A stretch of 64,000 nt of DNA from Dethiobacter alkaliphilus AHT 1 (lineage in GTDB: Bacteria; Bacillota; Dethiobacteria; Dethiobacterales; Dethiobacteraceae), in assembly GCF_000174415.1 (NCBI RefSeq), contig NZ_ACJM01000007.1, forward strand, positions 62,001 through 126,000, read 5' to 3'. The notes beneath the pieces are model-generated. The model saw nothing but the letters and a program-made list of their open reading frames with translations. It had not been told where the DNA came from and did no database searches. Shown piece after piece: positions 51,509-61,117 of the stretch; within the stretch, counting starts at the first letter, position 1; each line of letters opens with the position of its first letter. The position numbers and the translations under genes were made by a program.

Positions 51509-54397
51509 CTATTTTTCTACCCACTTAGTACGCCCAGCTAAACATAGCTCAGTCACCACTTTTTCTGTAAGGTTTATAGGCTCGCCTTTCCATGGGAAGT
51601 GAAACATTGCTACATCGGGAGATGGATCGATTTTAGCTATTACCCAATCCTGGTTATCCTGCGGCTCATTTGGCTGGGGGATTTTCATATGGACAACGGC
51701 AAACTCAAGGCCAGGGATAGCTTCAACAGCTTTTGCTGCCTTATCTTTAAAATCCTGATGCAGAAAATCACTTATGCCAATTGTATCCCCGATTAACTCC
51801 ATCATTTGCTCTCTTCTAAGATAAACCTTCTCACCCTCAGCTGGGATGTCATAAATCTGGTATCCTAAAACATGCAGTCTTTTCAGCACCTTTTTATCGA
51901 TTACTATTGGTTTGTTACAATAAAATGGATTCAGAGCTCTTGCCGCATTCTTCTTTTGTATTAAATGGGCAATGCTTGATACCCCATCACCAATTATGTT
52001 GGGGGGCTCTATCAATAATGAACCGACAGCTTTACCGGCAACAATGGCAACACATACCTGCCACCCATCGGTATACTCTTCAAGCATGATATAGTTTGTC
52101 CCTTTTTTCTTAGCTCTTCTCCAAAAACTGTTCAACTTATCCACTTTGTTAATTTTCTTTTCCTTAAATCCACGTGGGTTTAGGCTGGTAACTATGCAAG
52201 GACCGTTAATTTTCTTAAAATAATCAAGAGCATTATCGAATTTATTATATTTATACTTGACCCCTCTGTTTACAAGGAGCCCATTAAACGCCAATAGCTT
52301 CTTAACAGGATGCAAATTGGTGCATACTCTGTCACAGAAAAGAGAACTGTGCCGCATCCCTGTGATTCCCGATTTTTCTCCATTGGAAATTTTAATAAGG
52401 TCCTGATAAATAAGTTCAGCTTGAAATCCCTGACGCTTAAATTCTTCTTCGAATAATTGAAAATTTACTTCTTTGGTTATTTCATGACAGAGTGCGGTGA
52501 ATTCGAAGCTATTATCTGCGAACTCTGCAAAGTCAGGCCCATTTGCTAGCCTTGTTTTTGTTATTTCTTCTTTTGCTGCTACGATACTCTTGCGATATTT
52601 AGCTTGTACATTTTCGGTTAAGAGACCCTCTTTAATATAAAAGGGCTCGGTTGAAGATTCTTTGTGCTCATGGACACGCACCCCATCTACCAAGGTATTG
52701 TTTTGGCCACTATAGTCCCACAGATTATCCAGCAGATCCAGTACCTGTTTTTGCCTGCCGGTAACTACCATAGATGCAGTTGAGGGTGCCTGGGGCTCAA
52801 TATAGCCACGTAAGTTTAACTTTTGAGCGAGATTTCTTGTCCACTGATAAAACTCTTCATCCAGGATACCTGTGACTTCCACTTGTAAGTTAACCAGGGG
52901 GTAGGCATCATCTTGTGTATCTTCCGGGAAAAGATGATCGATAAAGCTTTGGGCAGAATTGAAGGATGGTCCGTATAAAGGGTAGATAACATTTTCGATA
53001 TTTGCTGTTGAATTTAACTCAATGATGGCACAATGCTGCACATCCCTTGGCTGATCTATTTTTTCAACCAAAAGATCTATACCCCAATAATCATTAATGC
53101 CAAAGGCTGCTGCCGCCTCTTCCCCCAAGCGCATTAAATCCGGGTGAATATAGTCGTTAATGCTGATGCTGTCTGCACCTTTACAGATATTTGCCTTTAA
53201 GTGCAAGAAAACTGTTTCGCCTTTTTGAGGCACACTATTAAATGAGTGCCCCTGTCTTTCAAGATAAATTTCTGAGTAAGAATCAGGGATAATCAGGTTC
53301 TTACTGAGGCGGGGGTTTTCTGCACGTATTTTGTTTTTATCATCAATTAACTGCTCTACAGTTTTTTGGCCGTCGCCAACCACATGAGCAGGTACTCGCA
53401 GCAAAGCTGAACGTGCCTGTCCACCGATTACTACAATACGTATATCTACACCCTGAACCAGTTCCTCAATAACAACAGAACTGTGATACCGTTTTGCATA
53501 TTCCCATGCCGTTTCCAGGGCACTTTCAGTACGAACATCAACAGTGACGCCAGTACCGTTAAGGCCTGCCGCAGGCTTTACGACCACCGGCCGTTCAATC
53601 TGTTTCAGATACTGTTTTGCCTTTTCTAGATCCCGAAATACCTTACCCATGGGGACAGGCAGGCCACATTGCTCAAGAAAGTCTTTTGTTAGTTGTTTGT
53701 GGTCTGTAAGGGAATGGACATTGGAAGGAACACGAGTGGTTTGTGAACGCTGTAAGCCTATTTTATTTTCCGGAGATACAAAGTATATTTCTTTTTTCAT
53801 GGAACGAATGAAAAAAACATTCCGCTTAATTGCGGCACCAACTAGCTCATCGGCGCCAACCAGTCTCTCAAAGTCTGAATATTGATTTGGTTCCGCTGTA
53901 AGTTCCGATACCAAATCAAGGGTCTTTATATAGCGGTCTGCTGTCCCCTGGGACCAGGAAACCTGATCTTTATCTTCGGGAATATCTTTATCTTCGGCTC
54001 CGGATTTTTTAGGTTTATTAAACCAGTGCTCAGTAATCTTTTCAACCTTTGCTTTTCTTGGTCCTTTCCAGGCGGCCTGTACCACCGGTTCAATGTCTTC
54101 ACCGGGGCCAATTAGGATTGCTTCAACAGTGCTAAGGCCTTTATTTATTGCCACACTTTGCAGTCCATTTAGACGTGCTCTTCTTTGCAGCCATCCGGGA
54201 TATCCTACACCTACTACCTCTCCGGATATTATTAATCGTACAGCTGCATGTTTCTTTTTAACCGCTTGTGTTAGCCAGCTCTTAACAGGTGCCCCTTCAT
54301 ATGGGTCTAACCCTCTATTGGCTGGATTAAGAAAGACACAGAGATTCTTGTAATATATAAACTTTGCTAACTTTTTTACCTTTTTTCTTCTAGCCAC
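51509..54397 (-). CDS. Giant ATP-grasp ligase: acylphosphatase-like/ATP-grasp/acylphosphatase-like/ATP-grasp
   Basis: A 962-residue cytoplasmic protein. Residues 50-130 are acylphosphatase-like ('VRLIISGEVVGVGYPGWLQ'), but the catalytic arginine of G-V-G-[FY]-R is proline. Residues 232-490 are a cyanophycin-synthetase-type ATP-grasp: 'PVVVKPAAGLNGTGVTV', 'VVIEELVQGVDIRIVVIGG', 'LRVPAHVVGDGQKTVEQLI' and 'AIIELNSTANIEN' (E-x-N metal ligands). Residues 502-575 look like a second, further degenerate acylphosphatase fold. Residues 640-962 are a second ATP-grasp ('NYIMLEEYTDGWQVCVAIVAGK', 'IIGDGVSSIAHLI'). It has no Mur-ligase part. It should form an acyl phosphate and join it to an amine, but substrates are unknown. 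Its paralogue follows upstream with a 2-base gap. Confidence 0.8.
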   Translation of the reverse strand: MARRKKVKKLAKFIYYKNLCVFLNPANRGLDPYEGAPVKSWLTQAVKKKHAAVRLIISGEVVGVGYPGWLQRRARLNGLQSVAINKGLSTVEAILIGPGEDIEPVVQAAWKGPRKAKVEKITEHWFNKPKKSGAEDKDIPEDKDQVSWSQGTADRYIKTLDLVSELTAEPNQYSDFERLVGADELVGAAIKRNVFFIRSMKKEIYFVSPENKIGLQRSQTTRVPSNVHSLTDHKQLTKDFLEQCGLPVPMGKVFRDLEKAKQYLKQIERPVVVKPAAGLNGTGVTVDVRTESALETAWEYAKRYHSSVVIEELVQGVDIRIVVIGGQARSALLRVPAHVVGDGQKTVEQLIDDKNKIRAENPRLSKNLIIPDSYSEIYLERQGHSFNSVPQKGETVFLHLKANICKGADSISINDYIHPDLMRLGEEAAAAFGINDYWGIDLLVEKIDQPRDVQHCAIIELNSTANIENVIYPLYGPSFNSAQSFIDHLFPEDTQDDAYPLVNLQVEVTGILDEEFYQWTRNLAQKLNLRGYIEPQAPSTASMVVTGRQKQVLDLLDNLWDYSGQNNTLVDGVRVHEHKESSTEPFYIKEGLLTENVQAKYRKSIVAAKEEITKTRLANGPDFAEFADNSFEFTALCHEITKEVNFQLFEEEFKRQGFQAELIYQDLIKISNGEKSGITGMRHSSLFCDRVCTNLHPVKKLLAFNGLLVNRGVKYKYNKFDNALDYFKKINGPCIVTSLNPRGFKEKKINKVDKLNSFWRRAKKKGTNYIMLEEYTDGWQVCVAIVAGKAVGSLLIEPPNIIGDGVSSIAHLIQKKNAARALNPFYCNKPIVIDKKVLKRLHVLGYQIYDIPAEGEKVYLRREQMMELIGDTIGISDFLHQDFKDKAAKAVEAIPGLEFAVVHMKIPQPNEPQDNQDWVIAKIDPSPDVAMFHFPWKGEPINLTEKVVTELCLAGRTKWVEK

Positions 54398-54399
54398 AG

Positions 54400-57234
54400 C
54401 TAATCCCCCTTAATCCATTTAGTCCTATTTGTTAAACATAATTCGTTTACTATATTGTGAACCACCGCAGCCTGTTTTCCTTTCCAGGGAAAGTGAAACA
54501 TAGCCCACGGTGCTCTAACATCAATCTTGGAGACCACCCATTTCTGTCGGTTTGCTGGGTGTTCTGGGTAAGGAATAACCATCTGAACAACTGCCAACTC
54601 CAAACCTGGAACAACTGCCACAGACTGTAGCGCGTGTTGTATAAAATCCTGGTGTATATAGTCGGCAATATTGACTGTTTCCCCACCCCACTGCCAGTGA
54701 TATTTTTTTTCCAGAATTACTGCTTGTCCTGCATGTGGCACACTATCTGGTTTAAGATTTAATTCATGCAAGGTAGCCAGGACTTCCTCATTAATACTAA
54801 TTAGTTTATCTTGGTACCAGGGATTTTGAGAGCGCAATTTATTTTTATGCTCTATTAATTGCTCTATAGAAGAAGAGCCATCTCCTGTTACAGTAACCGG
54901 TTCAAGCAGCAGTGCACCTCTGTATTTGCCTGCCACTATAGCAACGTAAACATGATGTCCCGCAATAGTTTCTTCAAGCAGTAGATACTTGGTTCCTTTG
55001 CTTTTCTCTTTGCCCCACATTGCTTTCAATTCTTTTTTGTTATTTATTATATGGGTGGTATTTGCCGGAGAATTGATACCTGTTAATAAACAGGGAAAAT
55101 TAATGTGCTTGACATGGGACAGGCCTCTTTGCAACTCTCCTGCTTTACAGGCAATGCCACGCGGTACAGGTAATGTATTTAGTGAGAGCAGATATTTAGC
55201 AGGATACACCCTCTCACATATTTTATCACAAAAAATAGAACTGTGGCGCATTCCGGCAATTCCTGCGGCGTTATCATTAAAAATTTGTATTACATCCTGA
55301 TCTATAACCTTCCCATCTAATCCATGGTGACTAAATTCATTTAAAAACAACTGTGCATTAATATCAATATCACCAGCAAAACTTTCCGTTTCATATGCTG
55401 TAACCGGAAACGACCCTGTATCAAAACTGCTGATTTGCTCCTCTGCAGTTGGGGTTTCTGGTTTTAGCAGATTGCCTGTGTTATGAGCAAAGAGGGACGA
55501 CAATTCTTTTTCACTTGCTGTTAACGGGGAGATTTGCAGATTATCTACTACCTGGCCTTCTGCGGGAGAATAGAGTTTAAAGATAAAAGCAGCTACAAGG
55601 TGTTTTCGGCCATGGACCAATATCTCGGCTTCATTATTGCCGGATTGAATACTCCCTTGTAGATTAAAGGAGCGCGCAAGCTTTACCGTATCCTCAAAAA
55701 ATGTATCGTCAATTTGGCCTGAAATTAAGAGACGTATGCTTTCTAAGGGATAAGATTCATCAGTTATGTTTTCAGGGAACAAATAATCAACTAATTCCTG
55801 TGCGGCATCCACAGGTTTTCCATACATGGGAAACTGAACATTATAAATGTTTGCCCGTGAGTTTACTTCGATTATACTACAATGTTGACTGTGTCTTGGC
55901 TTATCAATTGCTTCCACTAATAGATCAATTCCCCAGAAATCATCCACACCAAATGATGATGCTGCCTCTTCTGCCAATGCTAATAAGTCGGGATGTAAAT
56001 ACTCCGTAATATTTATACTGTCAGCTCCTGCACCAATGTTAGCCTTTAGATGGAGAAAGACCACTTCACCTTCTTTAGGAATGCTGGACAAAGAATGGCC
56101 CTGTCTGGATAAGAAGTTTTCCGTAAAGGCATCAGGAACAATTAAGGCTTTGGCCAGTCTGGGATTGGCTAAGCGATTCTTATTTTTATCATCAATCAGG
56201 CGCTCAATTGTTTTCGAGCCATCCCCTATTACATTGGCCGGAACTCTCATAAGTGCTGCTTTGGCAGTTTTACCAATGACTAATACTCGTACGTCTATCC
56301 CTTTTATTAGTTCTTCAACAACTATTTGTTCATGATATTTCTTAGCATATAACCATGCTACTTCCATGGAAGACTCTGTACGCACATCAACTGTAATACC
56401 TTGTCCATATGATCCGGAAACTGGCTTTACCACAACGGGATAACCACATGTACGAAAATATTCTTTGGCATCCTGCCATTTAGTAAAGATCATACCTTTT
56501 GGCACAGGAAGTCCCTTGGAAACCAGAAACTCTTTTGTTAAATGTTTATGGTCGGTGAGCGCACGCACCGTGGTGGAGACTCGTGAGGTTTGTGATTGCT
56601 GTAGTCCCAGCATGTGATTTGGAGATAACAGGAAATTAATATTGCTAAACCTGGCTACAGATAAGTTTTTATTCAGAGCAGCACGTTGAATTTCACCTGC
56701 GTTACTAAATAGCCCTGTTTGAGTAAATTGATTTGGTCTTTTCAATAAGGGCTCTAACTGTTTAATGGTAGTACGTATTAGCTCCACTGAATCACCGGAC
56801 CAAAGAATCTCTTCATTTTCCGGCTGAATAGCTGGCAGAGAAACTTTTCTTGGCTTATTAAACCATTTTTCTTTAATTTTTTCTACTTTGGCTTTGGCAG
56901 GGCCTTTCCACGCTGCTAAAGCAACAGACTCAACATCCTTTCCTTCTCCGATTAAGATAACCTCTATGGTTTTTTTACTCCGGGGGAAAACGAGGCAATC
57001 AAGGCCATTTAGGTGAGCCTTTTTTTGTATCCATGAGCGAAAGCCAACCCCTATTACGCTGCCGCTAATTAGCAACTGAACAGCTGATACCTTTCTTCCA
57101 GGTACAATACTTGTTGCCCAACTCCTAAAAGGAGAACCCTGATAAGGGTCAAGCCCTTTGCTTTTAGGATTTAAAAGCAAACAAAGCGTTCTAAAGTATA
57201 ATATTTTTGGAATACGAATCAGCTTACTGGTCAT
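54400..57234 (-). CDS. Giant ATP-grasp ligase, paralogue of the 51509 protein
   Basis: A 944-residue protein with the same order of parts. Its first acylphosphatase-like domain has 'LLISGSVIGVGFRSWIQ', so the arginine (residue 66) is kept, but the partner asparagine block reads 'CLVFPRSKK', so it is probably inactive. The first ATP-grasp has 'PVVVKPVSGSYGQGITV', 'VVEELIKGIDVRVLVIG', 'GDGSKTIERLIDDKNKNR' and 'IIEVNSRANIYN'. The second acylphosphatase-like part begins 'RLLISGQIDDTFFEDTVKLA'. The second ATP-grasp has 'KYLLLEETIAGHHVYVAIVAG' and ends in 'AMFHFPWKG'. Conserved 'GLDPY.G' and 'RSWA' at the N-terminus match the paralogue. The pair arose by duplication and probably works together. Confidence 0.8.
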   Translation of the reverse strand: MTSKLIRIPKILYFRTLCLLLNPKSKGLDPYQGSPFRSWATSIVPGRKVSAVQLLISGSVIGVGFRSWIQKKAHLNGLDCLVFPRSKKTIEVILIGEGKDVESVALAAWKGPAKAKVEKIKEKWFNKPRKVSLPAIQPENEEILWSGDSVELIRTTIKQLEPLLKRPNQFTQTGLFSNAGEIQRAALNKNLSVARFSNINFLLSPNHMLGLQQSQTSRVSTTVRALTDHKHLTKEFLVSKGLPVPKGMIFTKWQDAKEYFRTCGYPVVVKPVSGSYGQGITVDVRTESSMEVAWLYAKKYHEQIVVEELIKGIDVRVLVIGKTAKAALMRVPANVIGDGSKTIERLIDDKNKNRLANPRLAKALIVPDAFTENFLSRQGHSLSSIPKEGEVVFLHLKANIGAGADSINITEYLHPDLLALAEEAASSFGVDDFWGIDLLVEAIDKPRHSQHCSIIEVNSRANIYNVQFPMYGKPVDAAQELVDYLFPENITDESYPLESIRLLISGQIDDTFFEDTVKLARSFNLQGSIQSGNNEAEILVHGRKHLVAAFIFKLYSPAEGQVVDNLQISPLTASEKELSSLFAHNTGNLLKPETPTAEEQISSFDTGSFPVTAYETESFAGDIDINAQLFLNEFSHHGLDGKVIDQDVIQIFNDNAAGIAGMRHSSIFCDKICERVYPAKYLLSLNTLPVPRGIACKAGELQRGLSHVKHINFPCLLTGINSPANTTHIINNKKELKAMWGKEKSKGTKYLLLEETIAGHHVYVAIVAGKYRGALLLEPVTVTGDGSSSIEQLIEHKNKLRSQNPWYQDKLISINEEVLATLHELNLKPDSVPHAGQAVILEKKYHWQWGGETVNIADYIHQDFIQHALQSVAVVPGLELAVVQMVIPYPEHPANRQKWVVSKIDVRAPWAMFHFPWKGKQAAVVHNIVNELCLTNRTKWIKGD

Positions 57235-57260
57235 TAAATATCCCCTGGCTTTCGAATTAA

Positions 57261-57281
57261 GCAGTCAGGTTATCTGACTGC
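57261..57281. repeat. Intergenic hairpin between ATP-grasp genes
   Basis: GCAGTCAG and CTGACTGC form a perfect 8-base stem with a 5-base loop in the 59-base gap between two minus-strand ATP-grasp genes. No T-run follows in either direction, so it is not a standard terminator. It may act as an mRNA processing or stability element. Confidence 0.45.
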
Positions 57282-57293
57282 AAACCATGCTGG

Positions 57294-58964
57294 TTAGTTA
57301 GTCTTTTTGATTTTAAAATTATTGTCCACTGATTTTTGGTGGCTTGAAACTATAACGTCTTTAACTTTAGCTCGCTCCGGCCCAAGCCAACAATTGTTAA
57401 TTACATCTTCCACAGCAACAGAACTGCCTGAAAGAACCGCCTCAACCGAACCATCCTTTTTATTGCGCACCCAACCTTTAAGACGGCGGGATTGTGCTTG
57501 CTTTAATAGCCATTTACGGTAACCTACTCCCTGAACTTTGCCGGATATAAGCAAATGTACGCTTTGCTTATTAATCTGCATTATCCAGTTAAGCCATCGA
57601 TTAAGCCCCGTCTTACCATAAAGCCTTGCGCTGTCGGCATTACCGCTATAAAGCTTTTTAACTGCACTTTTTGCATGGGCGGCTAGTGGTTTTGCCATGG
57701 GCATTTGCCCCAGGGAAGAAAGATGGGCTTTTTGCAAATAACATAGCCCTGGTTGGCTGTTTGCTTCGAGTATTACCGGGCCGTTTTCTGTTATTAAAAT
57801 ATCCCAACCAATTATTAACCGGTAAGGGAAATAAGAATGTGCTTGTTTAACCAGTGTCAATGTTTCCTGCCAGTAAGGAATTATGCGCCCCTTAATTTGC
57901 TCTTTACTCTCAGGCAATGTATCAAAACGCAAACTGAGATTGTCTGCTGAAAAGCCCACTGCAGGCCCCAGGCTTCCCGTAATCAGAGAAACGGGAGACA
58001 CAAGGCCACCCGCATTGGCATTATCCACCACAGAAACAGGGTCCGTGGAAAAACGTAACATGGCGCTATTTACTTTAATGCGCATTTTTTTATCTAAATA
58101 AGTTACTACTCTAACTGTTGGAGTAGCTTTTTTACGAAAAGGTGCCAGCTGTGTGTGCGGCAGCATCAACGGCTGAACAAGGTACGAACCGCTCTTATGC
58201 TTACTTGCCAGCTTGTGTAAGTGCGTTCTTAGCTGCTCTTTAGTAAGTTTAATCCCTGCTGCACTGAGAAAGAAGTTGTCACCTTGCCAGTGCCAGGCCA
58301 CTGCACCCTCACCTTCGTTATCTACATTAGGTTTGCAGAAAACATCATGTTCGGGGAATTCAATAACATCATTAACCTTAGAACCATACACATCTATTAC
58401 TGTACCATCGGCTAGAAACTCATATAAAATTGGAACAACTGCAATTCCCTTTTTTGTGCAAAACCTTGTAAATTGAGTTTTGTCACCTAAGGAAAAAAAA
58501 GCATTTTCCGGTTGAAGTAGCCGCCCATGTAGTGTTAACAGACGATATACTCCTCTTTTAAGCGCATTTTTGTTTACAAAATGTCTGGCTCTGTGTAGGC
58601 CGTCCTGTTGATAAAACTCTTGCAGATAATAATTCTGCGCATCTATTGAGAAAAAAAATGCCAGGTAAAATTGTTCAATAATCTGACGGACAACGGATTT
58701 ATTGGCACTGGCAGCAGCATTTTTACCTAATTTTCTTGTCCAGTATAATATATCCTGTCCAATTGTCACCGGGGAGATTAAAAATGCCAGGATTATCTTT
58801 AACCGGCTTTTTAATGTTTTGCATTGCCGCCAATAAAAGATAATATAGGCTCTGTGGAGATAATCGGCGGCATTACGCGGACGGCGCAATAAGCCCAAAA
58901 CAAGAAGGTTAGGCAGCATGAAGGGAGCTTTTGTACTTTTTTCCTTGGTTGCAAACTTGCCCAT
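57294..58964 (-). CDS. Sugar-transfer-associated ATP-grasp fused to a complete acylphosphatase
   Basis: A 556-residue protein. The amino-terminal 130 residues hold a basic, partly hydrophobic region ('IILAFLISPVTIGQDI') that may touch the membrane. Residues 150-430 are an ATP-grasp of the sugar-transfer-associated type: 'DVFCKPNVDNEGEGAVAWHW', 'YLVQPLMLPH', 'TPTVRVVTYLD' and 'LIIGWDILITENGPVILEANSQPG' (E-x-N). Residues 468-540 are acylphosphatase with 'GKVQGVGYRKWLLKQA' (R483) and 'GWVRNKKDGSVEAVLSG' (N501), so both catalytic residues are present. This contrasts with the degenerate copies in the two neighbours. It heads the ATP-grasp set, 59 bases before the next gene. Confidence 0.85.
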   Translation of the reverse strand: MGKFATKEKSTKAPFMLPNLLVLGLLRRPRNAADYLHRAYIIFYWRQCKTLKSRLKIILAFLISPVTIGQDILYWTRKLGKNAAASANKSVVRQIIEQFYLAFFFSIDAQNYYLQEFYQQDGLHRARHFVNKNALKRGVYRLLTLHGRLLQPENAFFSLGDKTQFTRFCTKKGIAVVPILYEFLADGTVIDVYGSKVNDVIEFPEHDVFCKPNVDNEGEGAVAWHWQGDNFFLSAAGIKLTKEQLRTHLHKLASKHKSGSYLVQPLMLPHTQLAPFRKKATPTVRVVTYLDKKMRIKVNSAMLRFSTDPVSVVDNANAGGLVSPVSLITGSLGPAVGFSADNLSLRFDTLPESKEQIKGRIIPYWQETLTLVKQAHSYFPYRLIIGWDILITENGPVILEANSQPGLCYLQKAHLSSLGQMPMAKPLAAHAKSAVKKLYSGNADSARLYGKTGLNRWLNWIMQINKQSVHLLISGKVQGVGYRKWLLKQAQSRRLKGWVRNKKDGSVEAVLSGSSVAVEDVINNCWLGPERAKVKDVIVSSHQKSVDNNFKIKKTN

Positions 58965-59003
58965 ATATATTCTTCCTTTACGTTGGTTGGACTCTCAGGA
59001 ATA

Positions 59004-60254
59004 CTAGTTCAGAAAGTTTTCTTTAATAGCCTTCCATAGTCTTTCTGATGACTTTCCATCCCGGTAGTGAAAAAACATCTTGCAGATTTCTTCCCTCTTT
59101 GCCTGGTATTGATCTTTAGCACCTGTTAGATGATGGTGGATTTGTTCCTGCAATTCTTTTTGATTGTAGCACTTGGGGCCAGGGGTGATTTGGTCGTAAT
59201 CCAGTAGAAGTTCCCTCTCCCCACCTACATAGCTTTGGCGATCATAGGGAAAAAAGATTATTGGCCTGTCCAGTAAAAGGTAATCAAGGTAAATCGAAGA
59301 GTAATCCGTTATAAGAAGATCTGTTAGTGTTAGTAGGGGGTATATATCTGCTGTTTTGCTATATTCAACTATGTTGCTATAATCTGAAGGCTCAACTACA
59401 CAATGGTGTTTGGGGTGTAATTTAAGGATAATAATAAACTGATGCAGACGCGCAAACTGATCCAGTTCTTGAAGTTTTAACTGGCTTAAAGTTTGTTCGT
59501 TTCTTCTCCAGGTAGGTGCATAAGTGACAAGGTAATAACCGCTCTGCTTTAATTTATTAAACTTTGCCAATGATTCATAGTCGCTGCCTGGCACTTGATC
59601 TTTTAGTTGGTGTGCAAAAAAGATATCATTTCTGGGAAGACCATTTAATACCAACTTTCCATACCGAAAAGCCTTGGAGCGCATTTTTACTTGGTACTGG
59701 GAGCTAAGAGTTAGCAAATCATAATAAATATATTCTTTCTTTAGCCTTAGTGCTATGGGGTTTAACCTTTTTATTTGCGGCTTTAGCAGCCCTATTGTTT
59801 TTAGACCTGTACCATGCCAGATCTGGACTTTCCTTGCTTTAAAGAAGATAAAATATTTAAGGTTTTTCGCCCATTCATTACCGTCTACAATTAACAGGTA
59901 TGTCTGAAACATTAGAAGAATGGTGCGGAAGCTTGGGTAATACCAGACATTATACCCGTTATCCTTAAGGTTCCTGTATACTTTTCTTTTTTCTGTGAGA
60001 AAAACAAACTCCACACCTGGTTCATCGATGCCGTTTAGATACATATAAAAATACTTCAAACTGCCGTCAAAATCTCCAAACCTGGAAGTTAAGACGACAT
60101 ATCTTTTTTTCGGCATCAGATAGGATATTGGAATAAAAACCAGATAGCCGAAAAGATATAAGCATTTTTTCACAAAAAATTTCACTGTATCCAATACTGT
60201 CAAAGCTGCATTTGTGAAGAAACCAGACTTTACTTGAAGATTAATTTTTGACAA
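59004..60254 (-). CDS. CDP-glycerol:polyglycerol-phosphate transferase family protein (TagB/TagF-like)
   Basis: A 416-residue paralogue of the 44493 enzyme. Motifs: 'KVQIWHGTGLKTIGLLK', 'VLNGLPRNDIFF', 'LVTYAPTWRRNEQ', 'FIIILKLHPKHH', 'LITDYSSIYLDYLLLDRPIIFFPYD' and 'FFHYRDGKSSERLW'. An amphipathic/hydrophobic N-terminal stretch near 'FIPISYLMP' may hold it at the membrane. Two such enzymes in one locus fit a primase plus polymerase pair for a teichoic-acid-like chain, as TagB and TagF, or two different donors. It lies between the ATP-grasp set and the nucleotidyltransferase. Confidence 0.9.
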   Translation of the reverse strand: MSKINLQVKSGFFTNAALTVLDTVKFFVKKCLYLFGYLVFIPISYLMPKKRYVVLTSRFGDFDGSLKYFYMYLNGIDEPGVEFVFLTEKRKVYRNLKDNGYNVWYYPSFRTILLMFQTYLLIVDGNEWAKNLKYFIFFKARKVQIWHGTGLKTIGLLKPQIKRLNPIALRLKKEYIYYDLLTLSSQYQVKMRSKAFRYGKLVLNGLPRNDIFFAHQLKDQVPGSDYESLAKFNKLKQSGYYLVTYAPTWRRNEQTLSQLKLQELDQFARLHQFIIILKLHPKHHCVVEPSDYSNIVEYSKTADIYPLLTLTDLLITDYSSIYLDYLLLDRPIIFFPYDRQSYVGGERELLLDYDQITPGPKCYNQKELQEQIHHHLTGAKDQYQAKREEICKMFFHYRDGKSSERLWKAIKENFLN

Positions 60255-60312
60255 CGTGATCCTCCATCCAGCAAGCTCAAACTTTTAAGAAAGTCCACAA
60301 TGAATCTCCGAT

Positions 60313-61074
60313 TTAAACCATTGTTTTAAGGTCGGCGGAAGTATCAACTTCATACCAGCTATCTAAACCAACCTCTAATAGATCTATCTTAAATACATCT
60401 TTAATCTCATTAAAAAGATTGTGCCAATAGTAGCTCTTTAGAGAGGTATCCGGTTTCATTATTAATTGATTAACCATGTATTTTAGTGCTCGCTTACTAT
60501 TTGCATCTTTAACAGAGATTACACCGGCTGACTTCAACCGGCATTTTGCAGCATTAAGGTCTTTACCTGCTTTAACAAATTGGCCATTTTCGTCCAACAT
60601 CACTTTCATATCATCTTTGTAAAATTGACTTGCTTTGCTGACACATAACGAAACCGTGGGTTTTTTTACGTCAGTTGGAGCATTGGTCCACTTTACAATA
60701 TTTTCTACCAGTGACTCCTTAATTAGGGTATCTCCATTTACAATAACCACGCTATCATTTTTTGACTGGATTAAGCCCAGCCACAGAGAAATAAGGGGCC
60801 CGGTATTTGCGTAAAATGGATTGCATACATGATCAAATTTTGCCAGGTCGCTAAGGCTATCCAGTTCCTCCATAACCTTAGGCCTCCCATGGCCCACTAC
60901 AGGTATAATTGTAGCATCCCAGTCCCACGACACAAAGGATTTTATTAAATGGTTGAAAATACTTAGGCCGTCTTCACAAAGAAGTAGCCCTTTTGGCCTG
61001 TCATTTGTCAGCGGTCTCAGGCGTCGTCCTTCCCCCGCCATCAAGACAACCACATCTACTTTTCTTGCCAACAT
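60313..61074 (-). CDS. LicC-like nucleotidyltransferase
   Basis: A single-domain nucleotidyltransferase of 253 residues with 'DVVVLMAGEGRRLRPLTNDRPKGLLL' near the start, 'NPFYANTGPLISLWLGL', 'VVIVNGDTLIKE' and 'DSWYEVDTSADL' at the end. The 'GEG.RL.PLT...PK' and 'N.FY..TG...SL' blocks are like phosphocholine and alditol-phosphate cytidylyltransferases. With the TagF-type transferases on its operon it may supply CDP-glycerol, CDP-ribitol or a CMP-phosphonate. It is the second such enzyme in the locus, so two activated donors are likely. Confidence 0.82.
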   Translation of the reverse strand: MLARKVDVVVLMAGEGRRLRPLTNDRPKGLLLCEDGLSIFNHLIKSFVSWDWDATIIPVVGHGRPKVMEELDSLSDLAKFDHVCNPFYANTGPLISLWLGLIQSKNDSVVIVNGDTLIKESLVENIVKWTNAPTDVKKPTVSLCVSKASQFYKDDMKVMLDENGQFVKAGKDLNAAKCRLKSAGVISVKDANSKRALKYMVNQLIMKPDTSLKSYYWHNLFNEIKDVFKIDLLEVGLDSWYEVDTSADLKTMV

Positions 61075-61117
61075 ATTCTAGCCTCCAAAGGTTTCAAGCT
61101 TATAACAGTACACCTAA

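Noticed and set aside
51509-57234. Cyanophycin synthetases
   Set aside because: Only the ATP-grasp part is similar; the Mur-ligase domain that defines cyanophycin synthetase is absent and acylphosphatase-like domains are present.
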